Assembly (NCBI GenBank): GCA_001724265.1 | Contig: MEDY01000429.1 | Location: 1 to 23,534 of the forward strand | Length of the DNA stretch: 23,534 nucleotides | Reading direction: 5' to 3' | DNA from: Rhizaria sp. SCN 62-66 | Taxonomy: Eukaryota > Rhizaria, unplaced | In this document: positions 10,201 to 19,500 of the stretch, one piece after another | Position numbering within the stretch: position 1 is the stretch's first letter | Layout of the letters: each line of letters begins with the position of its first letter | Program-made: the position numbers and the translations under genes | The notes under the pieces: model-generated | Database searches by the model: none | What the model was told of the DNA's origin: nothing | What the model saw: only the letters and a program-made list of their open reading frames with translations

Positions 10201-10890
10201 ACGAGTAGCGCGCGCAGCTCTAGCAGCGGCAGCCTGAGTGCAAGTTCCGGCTCCGGCTCGGGCGCGACCGCGCAGGAGACCACCACGGTGACTGTGCGCC
10301 CGCTGGCGAGCGCTGGCGTGGGCCGGCCACGCGGCGCCGAGGTGCTGCGCGTGCCCATTGTGCTTGCGGGTAGCGTGAGCGGCCGCTTCGACACTGTCAA
10401 CGTGCTCTGGCGCCTCGCGTCGGGCTCGCAGAGCGGCTCCAGCTCCACGCCAGCTGACAGCGTGTACGTCGTGCAAAATGCCGTCACAGACATGACTGAG
10501 CGCTTCCAGGCCCGCATTAACGCCCTCGCAAGCACCGCCGGCAGCAGCAACACTGACAGCAGCAGCAGCAGCGACGACAGTGGCAGCGCGACTAGCAGCG
10601 GCGGCGTAACCGTGAGCACGCTGGGCGCGTCCGCAGGCGAGCGCGTGTGGGACTTCGGGCTCGAGTACAGCGAGGCCGCAGTAGTGCTGGTGGCGTGGGA
10701 GAACGGCGCCATGACCTCGGCCGCGGCGCCCACGAGCCGGCCCGCTTCCAGTGCGATTGCGGGCGTTGCGCTGTGGGCTATTGCCGCGGCGGGGGCGGCG
10801 CTCGCGGCTGCGGCGTGGACCGCGATGGGCACGGAGCGGGTTCAGGGGCAGTGGCGGCGGAGAAGGCTGCCGGCGGTCAAGGCTGATTAA
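7276..10890 (+). CDS. Large single-pass cell-surface protein with beta-helix-like ectodomain
   Basis: A single exon of 1204 residues starts at ATG 7276, which has A at -3. A second Met (codon 21, nt 7336) would give a more standard signal peptide: MSLKFLPRAR, a hydrophobic core with TLLLLV, and likely cleavage at ALSA before DQSYELFF. The ectodomain is rich in Gly, Ala, Val and Thr, with short alternating strands such as GALTVQSSAALLVGGGLRLQGLG and N-glycosylation sequons (Asn364, 550, 904). It reads like a pectate-lyase/autotransporter-type right-handed beta-helix. Residues about 857-940 follow the pattern ALTLSAGSALKVDV, GYDQVVVDEDMVI, then RRFATLSDAELPAG, as in bacterial autotransporter passengers. 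Two Ser-rich stretches (about 974-1000 and 1089-1110) precede a membrane helix (about 1163-1183) and a short basic tail with RRRR. The likely role is adhesion or surface coat; no enzyme motif was recognised. Confidence 0.88.
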   Translation: MTQQEQVDLKSHKPLERHRFMSLKFLPRARLAAWAFSAAATLLLLVTPSAALSADQSYELFFEPKSSYDDGTGVFALGYNSPYRSLRHVVDSDTPDARISFEAVPVIPRAATLHSWSWAAVTDTTTLPAWLDFVAGWAGSPAFALQFNGAASVAAGADPEPVVLKLGGVVHYSHGPERYLEREERVLYLTVHMHVRKSIASRATILADYFVQQPTETAAGAPLYPFQLRSATTPVPSFVAEAGETYSFPCGGSLADLSGACILGTADAADGTQTPMWLGAGAVLSVDTGVLRVRAPLAGWGAIVVQSGATLVLEGGTDTTPFALISEERVPALVNHGQVYVSKGVFQLHGTAMLGFGTVFVAANATMELSPRQEAAFGDAPVSTTNRAVVLDVRGTVNILSGTVHFPRAVIFVGLGKLNVGMAAAAMLSGPTRHVLGGLQTGAGNIASTGGVNAVAAVVSGALTVQSSAALLVGGGLRLQGLGALTVLEDAIVTVDVAWADPVLLPSTGIVATGPAAERPAPGVTVRGGRLLLIKGGLTAATGITVDGTNGSLEVDTDGFLHLSAAGASNVLGGAGTVSRGDVTLLAGASVDFAAPITSTTHVRALDAASVISFSSPVLSVLSRPPGTRVASGLSSGGTTAGVTGLATNPTHLFGLFTPGTLLLRDGARVRLLALNPSAADASLLERARFFAAALYNAGTLELTESAELETGAALQTFEPRSLAISSSAAADFTDGQIDAKTGASSYWAPSLAPRSPLAVLRVVPEDRYQYQATGDAAGTIAQTLTQADFTPAPITIARGALAGARAGYAATPVVVGPRAWASPGAEEPVAALARLDREGRIVGGAWVAAAAAQSVGILRAQALTLSAGSALKVDVVGAGPAGVGYDQVVVDEDMVIASGVALNLTTTFEAFVRQAASVTTLRAVESRRFATLSDAELPAGVVAGGAVRTRAAEAATVESAAEVRQWIATVAVSTTSSARSSSSGSLSASSGSGSGATAQETTTVTVRPLASAGVGRPRGAEVLRVPIVLAGSVSGRFDTVNVLWRLASGSQSGSSSTPADSVYVVQNAVTDMTERFQARINALASTAGSSNTDSSSSSDDSGSATSSGGVTVSTLGASAGERVWDFGLEYSEAAVVLVAWENGAMTSAAAPTSRPASSAIAGVALWAIAAAGAALAAAAWTAMGTERVQGQWRRRRLPAVKAD

Positions 10891-11799
10891 GCATGGCAAG
10901 CGGAAGACACCAATAGTGCGTGACGCAGTTGTGCGTAACACAACGTACGTACTGTACTTGAAAATGGTTTCATTATGTAAGTATTAAGATATCTTGATGA
11001 ATACACACCAGTGACACGATTAAATAAAGACAAAACATGATTGAAACTGGGTACTGATCTGGAATCAGTCAACGGGTCAGTTGGGGAGTACCGAGAGCGC
11101 GTGATAAGAACGTCTGCAGCTGAAAATGGCGGTTACAGAGAAGTGGGGTTGACAAGTATATTTCAGGCCGTTTTAATTAAAAAAGTCAAATCTCGTACTA
11201 AAATAATAGTGCTATTAGAAAATGTTGTGATAAATCCCAAATCATAAGGTCCTATTGAGCTGCAATTTGATTTGTGTCATTTTCGAGACCCGTTACAAGT
11301 GTGTAGAGCTAGCTCACGGTCACTTTGGACCCGAGCAATTATTGTCTTCTTCGCTTCCTAGAGACATTCAATTTGGCGTTAGCGCGGAGAGGTCGCACGA
11401 GCCTTATACGCCGTTGTACAGGTTTTGGCACACTTTTCTGATACTTTCGTTTCTATTTATATTGTATTAATTGTTTTTGGCGCAATAAGCGCTGGGCTTG
11501 ACATCATACTACGCGTCTACTTTCGCTGCTCGCGGATGGTGCCGTTGCTTGGTGAGAAACTCAAATCGCCACCCCACGGTGACTCTCAGAGACAGATTTA
11601 GTCATTGTGGTTGTACTATTTTAAAGACCAGTGTGTATCGTATTAGGATTTCTGTTGATATTCCATAACTATTCTTCCTCACTCCCATCTGTGCCTTCGT
11701 TTAAACCCCTGCCCTGGACGTGCGCCTGTTGCGCTTTCTCCACCTTTCCTTCACTCGTCTTGCCCCGATGCGCGTATCACTTCTCTTTCCAGATCACTG
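10891..11799. other. AT-rich intergenic region before prefoldin subunit 3
   Basis: This 909-bp stretch contains a candidate AATAAA at 11023-11028 for the upstream gene, a small hairpin (ACTGAT/ATCAGT, 11053-11069), and a pyrimidine-rich stretch with a short upstream ORF immediately before the prefoldin ATG. Small ORFs around 11041-11470 have no recognisable motif and intergenic-like composition. No tRNA was seen. Confidence 0.6.
11023..11028 (+). terminator. Candidate poly(A) signal AATAAA for the surface-protein gene
   Basis: A canonical hexamer lies 133 nt after the stop codon at 10890. This is about the same distance as the AATAAA after DHFR-TS. Confidence 0.45.
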
Positions 11800-11800
11800 A
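11768..11800 (+). promoter_or_regulatory. Upstream ORF whose stop overlaps the prefoldin start (TGATG)
   Basis: An ATG at 11768 opens a 10-codon ORF (MRVSLLFPDH) ending in TGA 11798-11800. The last A of the stop is the first base of the prefoldin ATG. It matters only if transcription begins upstream of 11768. An alternative is that the TTTCCAG just before the ATG is the acceptor of a 5'UTR intron. Confidence 0.4.
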
Positions 11801-12621
11801 TGGCCACTATTGACCCCAAGGAGGTGTTCACCAACGACCCCAGCAACCCCCGCGGCCTCCCCACCGCCAACTTCATTGTACGTGCGCCTTCGTGCAGCAG
11901 CTCGCACAATTACTCTCTTGCTATCTTGCAAACGCATGCTCTTTGGATGTTGTTTCCTTCTGTTGCAAGATCACACCATAACTTATGCTCACCTATTCTA
12001 TATCTACTGCTTTCTTTTCCGAAACTCTACACAACCCAACTCTATTCACAGGAGGACGTCGAGGCGTTCATCGAGAAGCTGTGGGCGGGCCAGGCACCCG
12101 ACGTGCAGTACGCGCCCGACGGCAGCAAGAACCTTGTCGAGGTGACCAACGCGCTGTTTAAGGTGCTGCAGGAGCTCTACGGCAAGTACAAGTTCATGGA
12201 GAAGCAGCTTGTGCAGCAGAAGCGCTCGCTCGTGCACAAGGTCGGCGAGATCGAGTCTGCGCTGGCCGTTCTGGGCCACGTCACGCGCACCTGCGACGCC
12301 GGTCAGGCCGTCAACGCGCAGTTTGAGCTCTCGGACGCCGTGTACGTCAAGGCCACGATCGAGGCCACGGATAAGGTGATGCTGTGGCTTGGCGCCAACG
12401 TCATGGTCGAGTACGAGCACGCCGAGGCCGAGGCGCTGCTGTCGACCAACCTGAAGAACGCACAGGAGACGCTGACGCAGCTGGCGGGCCACCTGGAGGT
12501 GCTTAAGGACCAGATCACGGTCAGCGAGGTCAACTTCGCGCGCGTGCACAACTACCGCGTCGCGCTCGTCCAGGCCGCCAAGAAGGCCCAGGCCGAGAAC
12601 ATCAAGACCAAGGGCAAGTAA
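11800..12621 (+). CDS. PFD3: Prefoldin subunit 3 (VBP1/Pac10 family)
   Basis: Exons 11800..11877 and 12052..12621 join in phase 0 to give 215 residues; family members are usually about 180-200. This is an alpha-type prefoldin subunit of the cytosolic hexamer that hands nascent actin and tubulin to the CCT chaperonin. The signature segments are RGLPTANFI joined by splicing to EDVEAFIE, KYKFMEKQLVQQKRSL, and KVMLWLGANVMVEYEHAEAEALL (about 133-155). The last matches the family hallmark DKV-LWLGANVM-EY. A C-terminal coiled coil follows with SEVNFARVHNY. N- and C-terminal helices flanking the beta-hairpin region form the tentacle. The tail is Lys-rich. The gene is tandem with the surface-protein gene and convergent with the RAD16-like gene. 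Confidence 0.97.
   Translation: MATIDPKEVFTNDPSNPRGLPTANFIVRAPSCSSSHNYSLAILQTHALWMLFPSVARSHHNLCSPILYLLLSFPKLYTTQLYSQEDVEAFIEKLWAGQAPDVQYAPDGSKNLVEVTNALFKVLQELYGKYKFMEKQLVQQKRSLVHKVGEIESALAVLGHVTRTCDAGQAVNAQFELSDAVYVKATIEATDKVMLWLGANVMVEYEHAEAEALLSTNLKNAQETLTQLAGHLEVLKDQITVSEVNFARVHNYRVALVQAAKKAQAENIKTKGK
11878..12051 (+). other. Intron (174 bp) in prefoldin subunit 3
   Basis: The donor is ATT|GTACGT at 11878 and the acceptor is TATTCACAG ending at 12051, phase 0. The intron is open in the exon frame, so an unspliced product would carry a 58-residue hydrophobic insert. Splicing restores the conserved order found in the family. Confidence 0.93.
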
Positions 12622-13580
12622 GCAAGCGCGTTGAGAAGTCAATGAGTCAGTTAGTGACAGAGAGTCAGCCCACTTGAGATGAGTTTAGTTGAGCTGAGTC
12701 AATCATGATCGAAGCAGAGTTATTGGTGTACATTTCGTACTTATAGTAGTAATAGTGATAATAATAATGATCAAGGGCATGCGGGTTGAGGTGGCGTTGT
12801 TGTAACAAAGAATAACAGCGTAGTATTGTATTAGTTTTGTCCTAGTTACATGTAGTGACTGTGACACTTAGTTACTTACTTTTCCAGAGCCGAACGCTTG
12901 AGACGGTTAAATAGAACCTAAGATTTGTATCATATGCGATCCGATGAGACTGTTGAGGACAACATTTAAAATATGGCGACATGCAATAGTTTGATTGGCA
13001 GCATCGTTTGTGATAATATAGTTGCAATCAACATCAACTTGATGTGTTTGTTTTTGGTTGGTACATCGTACGTCCTATCTGAATTAATTAAACTCATGAG
13101 AGTTAAACACTCGTTGTATATAATAGTTCAGCTTATGCGGTCAGGCAACGCGCATAACCATTACACTCGTATCTAGAACGCCACAACCAAGGAGTATAGT
13201 ATTTAATAATATTTTTTTTAAGAAGGTCGAATCAAAACAGCTTGCGCGTACATTAAGGGCAACATTACTTTGTTCGAGCTTTGAAAAATGAGAGCACGTG
13301 ATTCGGCAGTTACGATCATACACATAGAAAAAAAATTATATAGTTTCACAGCCAGAGCCAATATTAATATCAAAACCAGCATCACACACTACATAAGTTA
13401 CGTTCAACAAAGTAGCTAACGCGCGCTGTTATCATTGCCCGCTACAAAGCGACAGACAACATTTGTTGTTGAAACAGACACACACAAGCACAAAAAAAGT
13501 TAAAGAAAGTCAAAACTAAATATTATCACGAGAATAGGAGCATCAACCACAATCAAAAGTCTTCATACCAATCACGTAAG
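12622..13580. other. AT-rich intergenic region between convergent genes
   Basis: This 959-bp region lies between the stops of prefoldin 3 (+) and the RAD16-like gene (-), so it should hold both 3'UTRs. It is AT-rich with short A/T runs and no canonical AATAAA close to either stop. A 67-codon ORF at 12973-13176 has no recognisable motif and is probably random. No tRNA or repeat was recognised. Confidence 0.6.
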
Positions 13581-16500
13581 TCATGCCTGGAAGAGGAACT
13601 GCAGGTCCTCATGCGAGAGCTCCGCAAAGGCAGCGATGCGCCCGTCGACAGTGCCCTGGAATACAAGGCGCTTCTTCTCCTGCAGCTCCACCATGCGCTC
13701 CTCGATCGAGCCCTTGACGACAAAGCGCACGGCCGTGACGGGCCGCGTCTGGCCGATGCGGTGCGAGCGCTGCACGGCCTGGTCCTCCACCGCCGGGTTC
13801 CACCACGGCTCGAGCGTGTACACGTGCGACGCCGCCTGCAGGTTCAGCCCTTCGCCGCCCGCGCGCAGCGACATGACGACGACGCGCACGGCCGGGTCGT
13901 GCTTGAACGCGGCGAGGATCGACCGGCGCTCGGCGATGGGCTGCGAGCCGACGAACTTGACGCACACGACGCCCGCGCGGCGTAGCGCCCATTCGACGAG
14001 GTCGATCATCATGGCGAACTGCGAGAAGACAATGGCCTTGTTGGCCGGGTCCGCGCGGCACATCTCAAGAATGTCGTCGACCAGTGCGCGCAGCTTCGCG
14101 GAGGGCGCGAATGACGCCGTGTCCACGTGCTGCATGATGCTGCGCCGGCCCAGCGTGACCTTGAATGACCCGCCGGCATTGGCGACAGCAGTGGCGGCCG
14201 TGGCGGCAGCGGCTGCGGCCATCGAGTCCGGGTCCTGTTCATCGTCACCCATAACACTCGCACCCGCACTAGCGCTCGTACCCGAGCTGGAGCTGTTATT
14301 ATTAGCGGGCGCGACGTAGACGTCGATGGGGACGATCTTCTCGATCTTTGCGCGGCACATGGTGCAGGAGCGCGACGCCAACTGCTTGGTGCACGCCATG
14401 CACGTCTGCGAGTGCCCGCACGGCACCAGCACTGCGTCGCGCGGCCGGTCCAGACACACCACGCACAACCCCACGGGCCCGCTGCCGCCGCCGCCGTCAT
14501 CGCCGCCGCCGCCGTCGCCGCCCTCGGTGGCGGGCTCGAGGCCACGGAGGTCGATGGCCAGCACCAGCGCCTGGAAACACACGGGACACGTGCCCGCAGC
14601 GGCAGCGGACGCGGAGGCAGAGGCAGCGACGGCGCCGCGCTTCTTGGCGCCTGCCTTGCCCTTGCCCTTGCCCTTGGCGCTCGCTGAAGACGAGCTGTTG
14701 TCATCGTCATCATTGCCGTTGTCTTCGTCGTGCTCGTGGTCGTGGTCGCCGTCATTAGCGGCTGCGGCCGCTGCGTTGGCCGCGGCGGCCTCGGTAATGT
14801 ACCGGTGGATGCAGTCGCGGTGGAAGGTGTGCCGGCACTTGGTCACCGCGGGGATGCCCTCGATGTCCTCGAAGCACAGCCCACACACGTCGCCCAGGCC
14901 CTGCCGCAGCCGCGCGCCCGCGGTCAGCAGCAGACTCTCGTCGCCGTCGCCGTCGGCGTCCCCGTCAGCGTCCGCGCCTTCGGGCGCGCCGCGCTTTTGC
15001 CCCTTGCCCTTGCTCTTTACACCGGCCTTGCCCTTAGGCGCGTCCGCGCCCGCGTCAGCGCCAGCAGCAGCGCCAGCAGCAGCGCCAGCAGCAGCGCCAG
15101 CAGCAGCCGCAGCGGCAGAGGCGTCAGCGCCGTCAGCAGTACCGTCAGCAGCCGCAGCGGCGGCAGCAGCCTTCTTCTTGGCCGCCGCGCCGGCCTTTTT
15201 GCCGCCCTTGGCCGAAGTCGCGCCAGCGCCAGCGTCAGCGCCGTCGCTGCCACCAGTGCCCGCGCTGAGCGCGAGCGCCTGCTGGTGCGCTGCGTCGCTG
15301 CCAGTCTGCGCGACGGCCTCGTACTGGCTGCGCGCTGCGCCGGCCTGCCGCGCGCGCACCGTGGCGCCGTGCACGACGAGCAGCGGGTGGTCCACCGCCT
15401 GCCGCAGCCGCGCCAGCAGCTCGAAGATGTGCGCGAAGTTGTGCAGCAGCGTGCCCGCGGCCACGAACGAGTTGAACTGCACGCACGACTGCGAGTAGAT
15501 GGCGCGGTAAAAGTCCTCCTCGCTCTCGTCCATGACGACCTCGCGCGTGCGCACAGTCAGCGGCGGCAGCCGCAAGTCCGCGGCGCGCTCGGCCTTGTTG
15601 CGGCGCAGCATCGCCAGGTCCAGCACGTCGCGCTTGAGCCGCAGCAGCGCGCGCATGCCCTCGCCCGAGTGCCCGTAGCGCTGGATCGGGTTCACCACGA
15701 AGCGGTTGAAGTAGGAGTAGTGCTTCAGTGGCGCGTGCCCGCACTCGGTGCAAAAGCGCGACTCGGCGCCGAAGCGCCAGCCAAAGGCGCGGCAGCGGCA
15801 GCCGTCGTGCGAGCAGAAGTATTCGGCCTGCGGGCGCATGCGAAGGAACCGGATGACTGCGTAGAGCTCGCCCACGCGGTTCTGCAGCGGCGTGCCCGAC
15901 AGCGCCCACTTGAACCGCGAGCGCAGCGCGTACACGGCCTTGGCGGTCGACGACGTGCGCGACTTGATCTTGTGCGCCTCGTCCAGGATCACGCGCGCCC
16001 ACTGCACGGCGTGCGGGGCCGAGCGGCTCACGTCGACGCCCTCCTCGTCCACCAGTGGCGCTGCGGCCGCCGACGCCGCGCGCCACGCCGCGGCCGCGGA
16101 GGCGGCGGCGGCCGCGGCAGACGGGCGCGGCGCGCGGCGCTTGCGGCCCGCGCCGTCCCCGCCGTCCTCGTCGTCGTCGTCGCTGTTGCGGTTCAGGGCG
16201 AGCGCCTTGTTCTTGGCGGCCACCGCGGCGGCGGCGGCGTCGTCGACCTTGCCCTTGGGCGTCGCAGCCTTCTTGCCAGGGCTCTTGCTGGCAGCAGCGC
16301 CCTTGCTCTTGCTCTTGGTTTTAGCACCATACTCCTCCTCCTCCTCCTCTTCGTCGTCGCTCTCGTCGCGCATGGAGCGACTCTTCGTCTTGGCCTTGGT
16401 GTTCTTGCCGCGGGCGCGTGATTTGGCGTCCGAGTCGGAGTCAAACGCGGAGGAGGACGACGAGTCGGAGCTGAAGTCGTCCGATGCGCTGCCGCTGGCG

Positions 16501-19500
16501 TCGCTGTCAGAGAGACTGTACACCGAGGTAGAGTCGGAGTCTGAACCCTTGCCCTTGCCCTTGCCGCGGCCCTTGGCCTGCGCCTTGCCCTTCGCTGGGC
16601 TCTTGACAGGGCTCTTGCTCTTAGCCTTAGCAGTCTTGGAAGGACTCTTGGCAGCCGCCGCCTTGTTGCTTTCACTCTTGACGTCGCCGTTGTTCTTACC
16701 TTTGCTCTTGATATTGCTCTTGGTGACCGTGAACGCGTCGGGGTCAGACTCGGAGTCAGAGCTGAGCTCGATCGCGTCGTCGCCGTCCTTGCCAGCAGCA
16801 GCACTGGCGCTGGAGCTGGAGCTAGAGTTAGAGTTAGCACGGCGAGAAGGCTTGCTCGCAGCAGCCTTCGCCCCGGTGTCACCGTCTTCGTCATCGTCGT
16901 AGTCGACGTCGTTGACATCAGTCATCTCGATCTTGACGCGCGAGTGAGCGCCCGCGCCCGCGCCCGCGCTTGCACTGGCACTGGCGCTCGCACTCGAACT
17001 CGAGCTCGAGCTGGAGTTCTTGTTTGTGTTTGCGTCGTCATCACCGTCATCATCGTCGTCATCGTCGTCCGACAGCGCGCGCGCACTCTTGCGCCCACGG
17101 CCCCTGCTCTTGCTCTTACTGCTCTCGCCGCCACCGCGCTGGGCCTTGTGCGCGGCCTCCTTGGTGGCGAAGCGCGACACAGGCACGCGGCCCGCGCTCG
17201 TCATGATGTCCTTGTAAATGTTCGTCAGCGTCGGCGGCGCGGCGCGGCGCGCGGGCGCAGGCATCGCGCTCGCACCTGCAGTGTCACGGTCATCATCGTT
17301 GTCATCAGCGTTGTCGTTGTTCGCCCTGGCGCTGGCGTCTTGCTCGGACTGCACGCGGTCCGCCGTCGCGCGTGCGACGGGGATGCCCAGCGCAAGCATG
17401 CCCTTGGCCATCGTGCGCGCGGACTGCTGCGCGCGGGCCTTGGGCGCGCCAGTGTTCGTGTCCTTGTCCTCACCCTTGCTCTTGGACTTACTCTTGCTCT
17501 TGGACTTGGTGTCCTTGCGTTTCTTGCCACGATTGTCGTCCTCCTCGTCGCTAGTGTCGACCACGAACGCGCTGCTGTCCGAGTCCGACACGTCAGAGTC
17601 TGAGCCATAGGATTCTGACTGCGACTGCGCCGCGGAGTCGGAGCCGGAACCGGAGCCAGCGCCAGCGGCGGCACCCTTCTTAGCGCGTTTGTTGAGCTTC
17701 TCGGAGCGACGCGCGCCGGGCCCGCAGAAGAACTTGAGGTGGGTGACGAGTACGCGCGGCAGGAAGCGGCGGCGGCAGTACTGGCACTGGACCTTGGCGG
17801 CCTCGGTGGCGGCGCGGTACTCGACCTCGAGCACGGGGTACGAGGTCAGCACGACGTCGTAGCTCTGCAGCTGCGCGGGCGACAGCGCGCCGCGCTGCGA
17901 GCCGTAGAAGAGGAGCACGCGCAGCGGCGGCAGCGGTAGGAGCCACGAGAGGTCTGCGGCGTCGCCGCCCACGCCCGCGGCGGCGCAGGCGGCGGCACCG
18001 TCACCCGCGGGGGCCGCGACTAGCTCTGCGTCGCCGTCGTCGCCCGCGTCCGCGGCGAGCAGGCCGAGCTCCTCGCTCGCGCGCGCGCTCTCGCCGTCCT
18101 TTCCGCTCCTACCATTCTTGCTCTTGCCCTTGCCCTTGCAGCTGTGGCTGTGCGTGTGCTTTTTGTCGCAGCCACCGTCGTCGTCATCGTCGTCGTCGTT
18201 GTCATTGTCGCTGCCGCTACTGCTATCGCTATCATTGTCACTGCGGCTGCTCTTGCTCCTAGCGCTCTCCTGCGGCGGCGGCCGCTGCGGCGGAATGGCG
18301 ACGAACGCGGTGGGCCGTTGCGACCACGGGAAGCGCTCACAGACACCCTCACCGTGATCGTGGTCGCCGCTGTCGTCGCCGTTGGCCGAGGCGTGGCTGT
18401 GTGCGGCGGCCAGCGCGGCGGCCGCGGCGGCGTCGGCGGCGGACAGGCTGTTGCCGCCGCCGGGAGACATGAGTCCCCCAGCAGCGCTGCTAGCGCTGGC
18501 GCCGCCGTTAACGCTGCTGCTGTGGCTGCTGTTCTCGGCGTCGGCGTCGGCCTCGGCTTGCATGCGCGCGAGGAGCGCGGCCATGGCGACAGCGCTCACG
18601 GGCACGCCGTGCCAGACCAGTCCGCGCACGGGGTCCACGGGCCCAGCACTTACACCGACCTCGGCGGTACTTAGATCGCCCGACGCACTCGCGGCACTCG
18701 CACTAGCACTCGCAGCGGCGGCCGCAGCGGCGGCGGCGGTGGCGTTGGCTGCGGTCAGCGCGAGCGCGCCGGCCCTGTTGGCGGCGTCGGTGTCGACGAA
18801 GTGGTCGATCTCCTCGCGCCACTGCAGCACGGCGCTGGTGGGCGCCACGATCGCCGTTGGCGCCAGCGCGCGGCCGCCCGCTGCAGGCAGCAGCACGGGG
18901 AAGCACGCCGCGGGCGGCAGCGCGGCGGGGGCGGGCCCGCGGCGGCCGCCGGTGTGGTCGCGCCAGAGCCGCTCCCAGAGGCGGCGCGCGACGGAGCGGC
19001 GCCATGACACGAGCGTGCGGTTGCGGCGCGCGATGAGCAGGGAGAGCGCCTGGAGGGTCTTGCCCATGCCCATCTCGTCGGCCAGCACGCCGCCGCGCAT
19101 GCCGCGCAGGCGGCACACCACAGCGGTGCTCGGGGCGCTCGCGCTCGCAGTCGCAGTCACGGGTGCCGCGACAGAGTCGGTGAGAGTTGCGGGGTTGGTG
19201 GGGGCGAGAGACGACGACACAGAAGAGTTGGGAGGCTTGTTATCTGTGTTATCTGTGTTGGTGCCAACGCTCTCCACCTTGTGACTCGCACTTGCGCTGT
19301 CATCAGCCTTGAGCTCCGTCTCGGTCTTGGTGCCGACATCCTTCGCGCTGGGCTCGTCCTTGACACTCTTCCCGGCGCTGCCAGCGCTGCCACTCCGCGC
19401 ACCATCGCGGTCACCAGCGCCGCGTTCGGGCTTCACGGCGGCACTGCTACTGCTGCTGGCGTCAACACCGCTTGTAAACGCGTCGGCATAGTGGTCGGCG

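Noticed and set aside
9457-10941. 494-codon minus-strand ORF opposite the surface-protein gene
   Set aside because: It is Arg/Ala-rich with no motif. The plus strand has a signal peptide, ectodomain and membrane helix in one frame.
11050-11092. Nested inverted repeats GGTACT/AGTACC and ACTGAT/ATCAGT
   Set aside because: The stems are only 6 bp and share bases, so they cannot both form. This is expected by chance in a 900-bp region.
11255-11470. 71-codon ORF before prefoldin subunit 3
   Set aside because: It has AT-rich, low-GC3 codons and no similarity; it is probably chance.
12973-13176. 67-codon ORF in AT-rich intergenic DNA
   Set aside because: Its composition is intergenic, unlike the GC-rich real exons, and it has no motif or splice partner.
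14730-16421. 563-codon plus-strand ORF opposite the RAD16-like gene
   Set aside because: It lies over the DEAH box and RING 1 coding region and has shadow composition with no motif.
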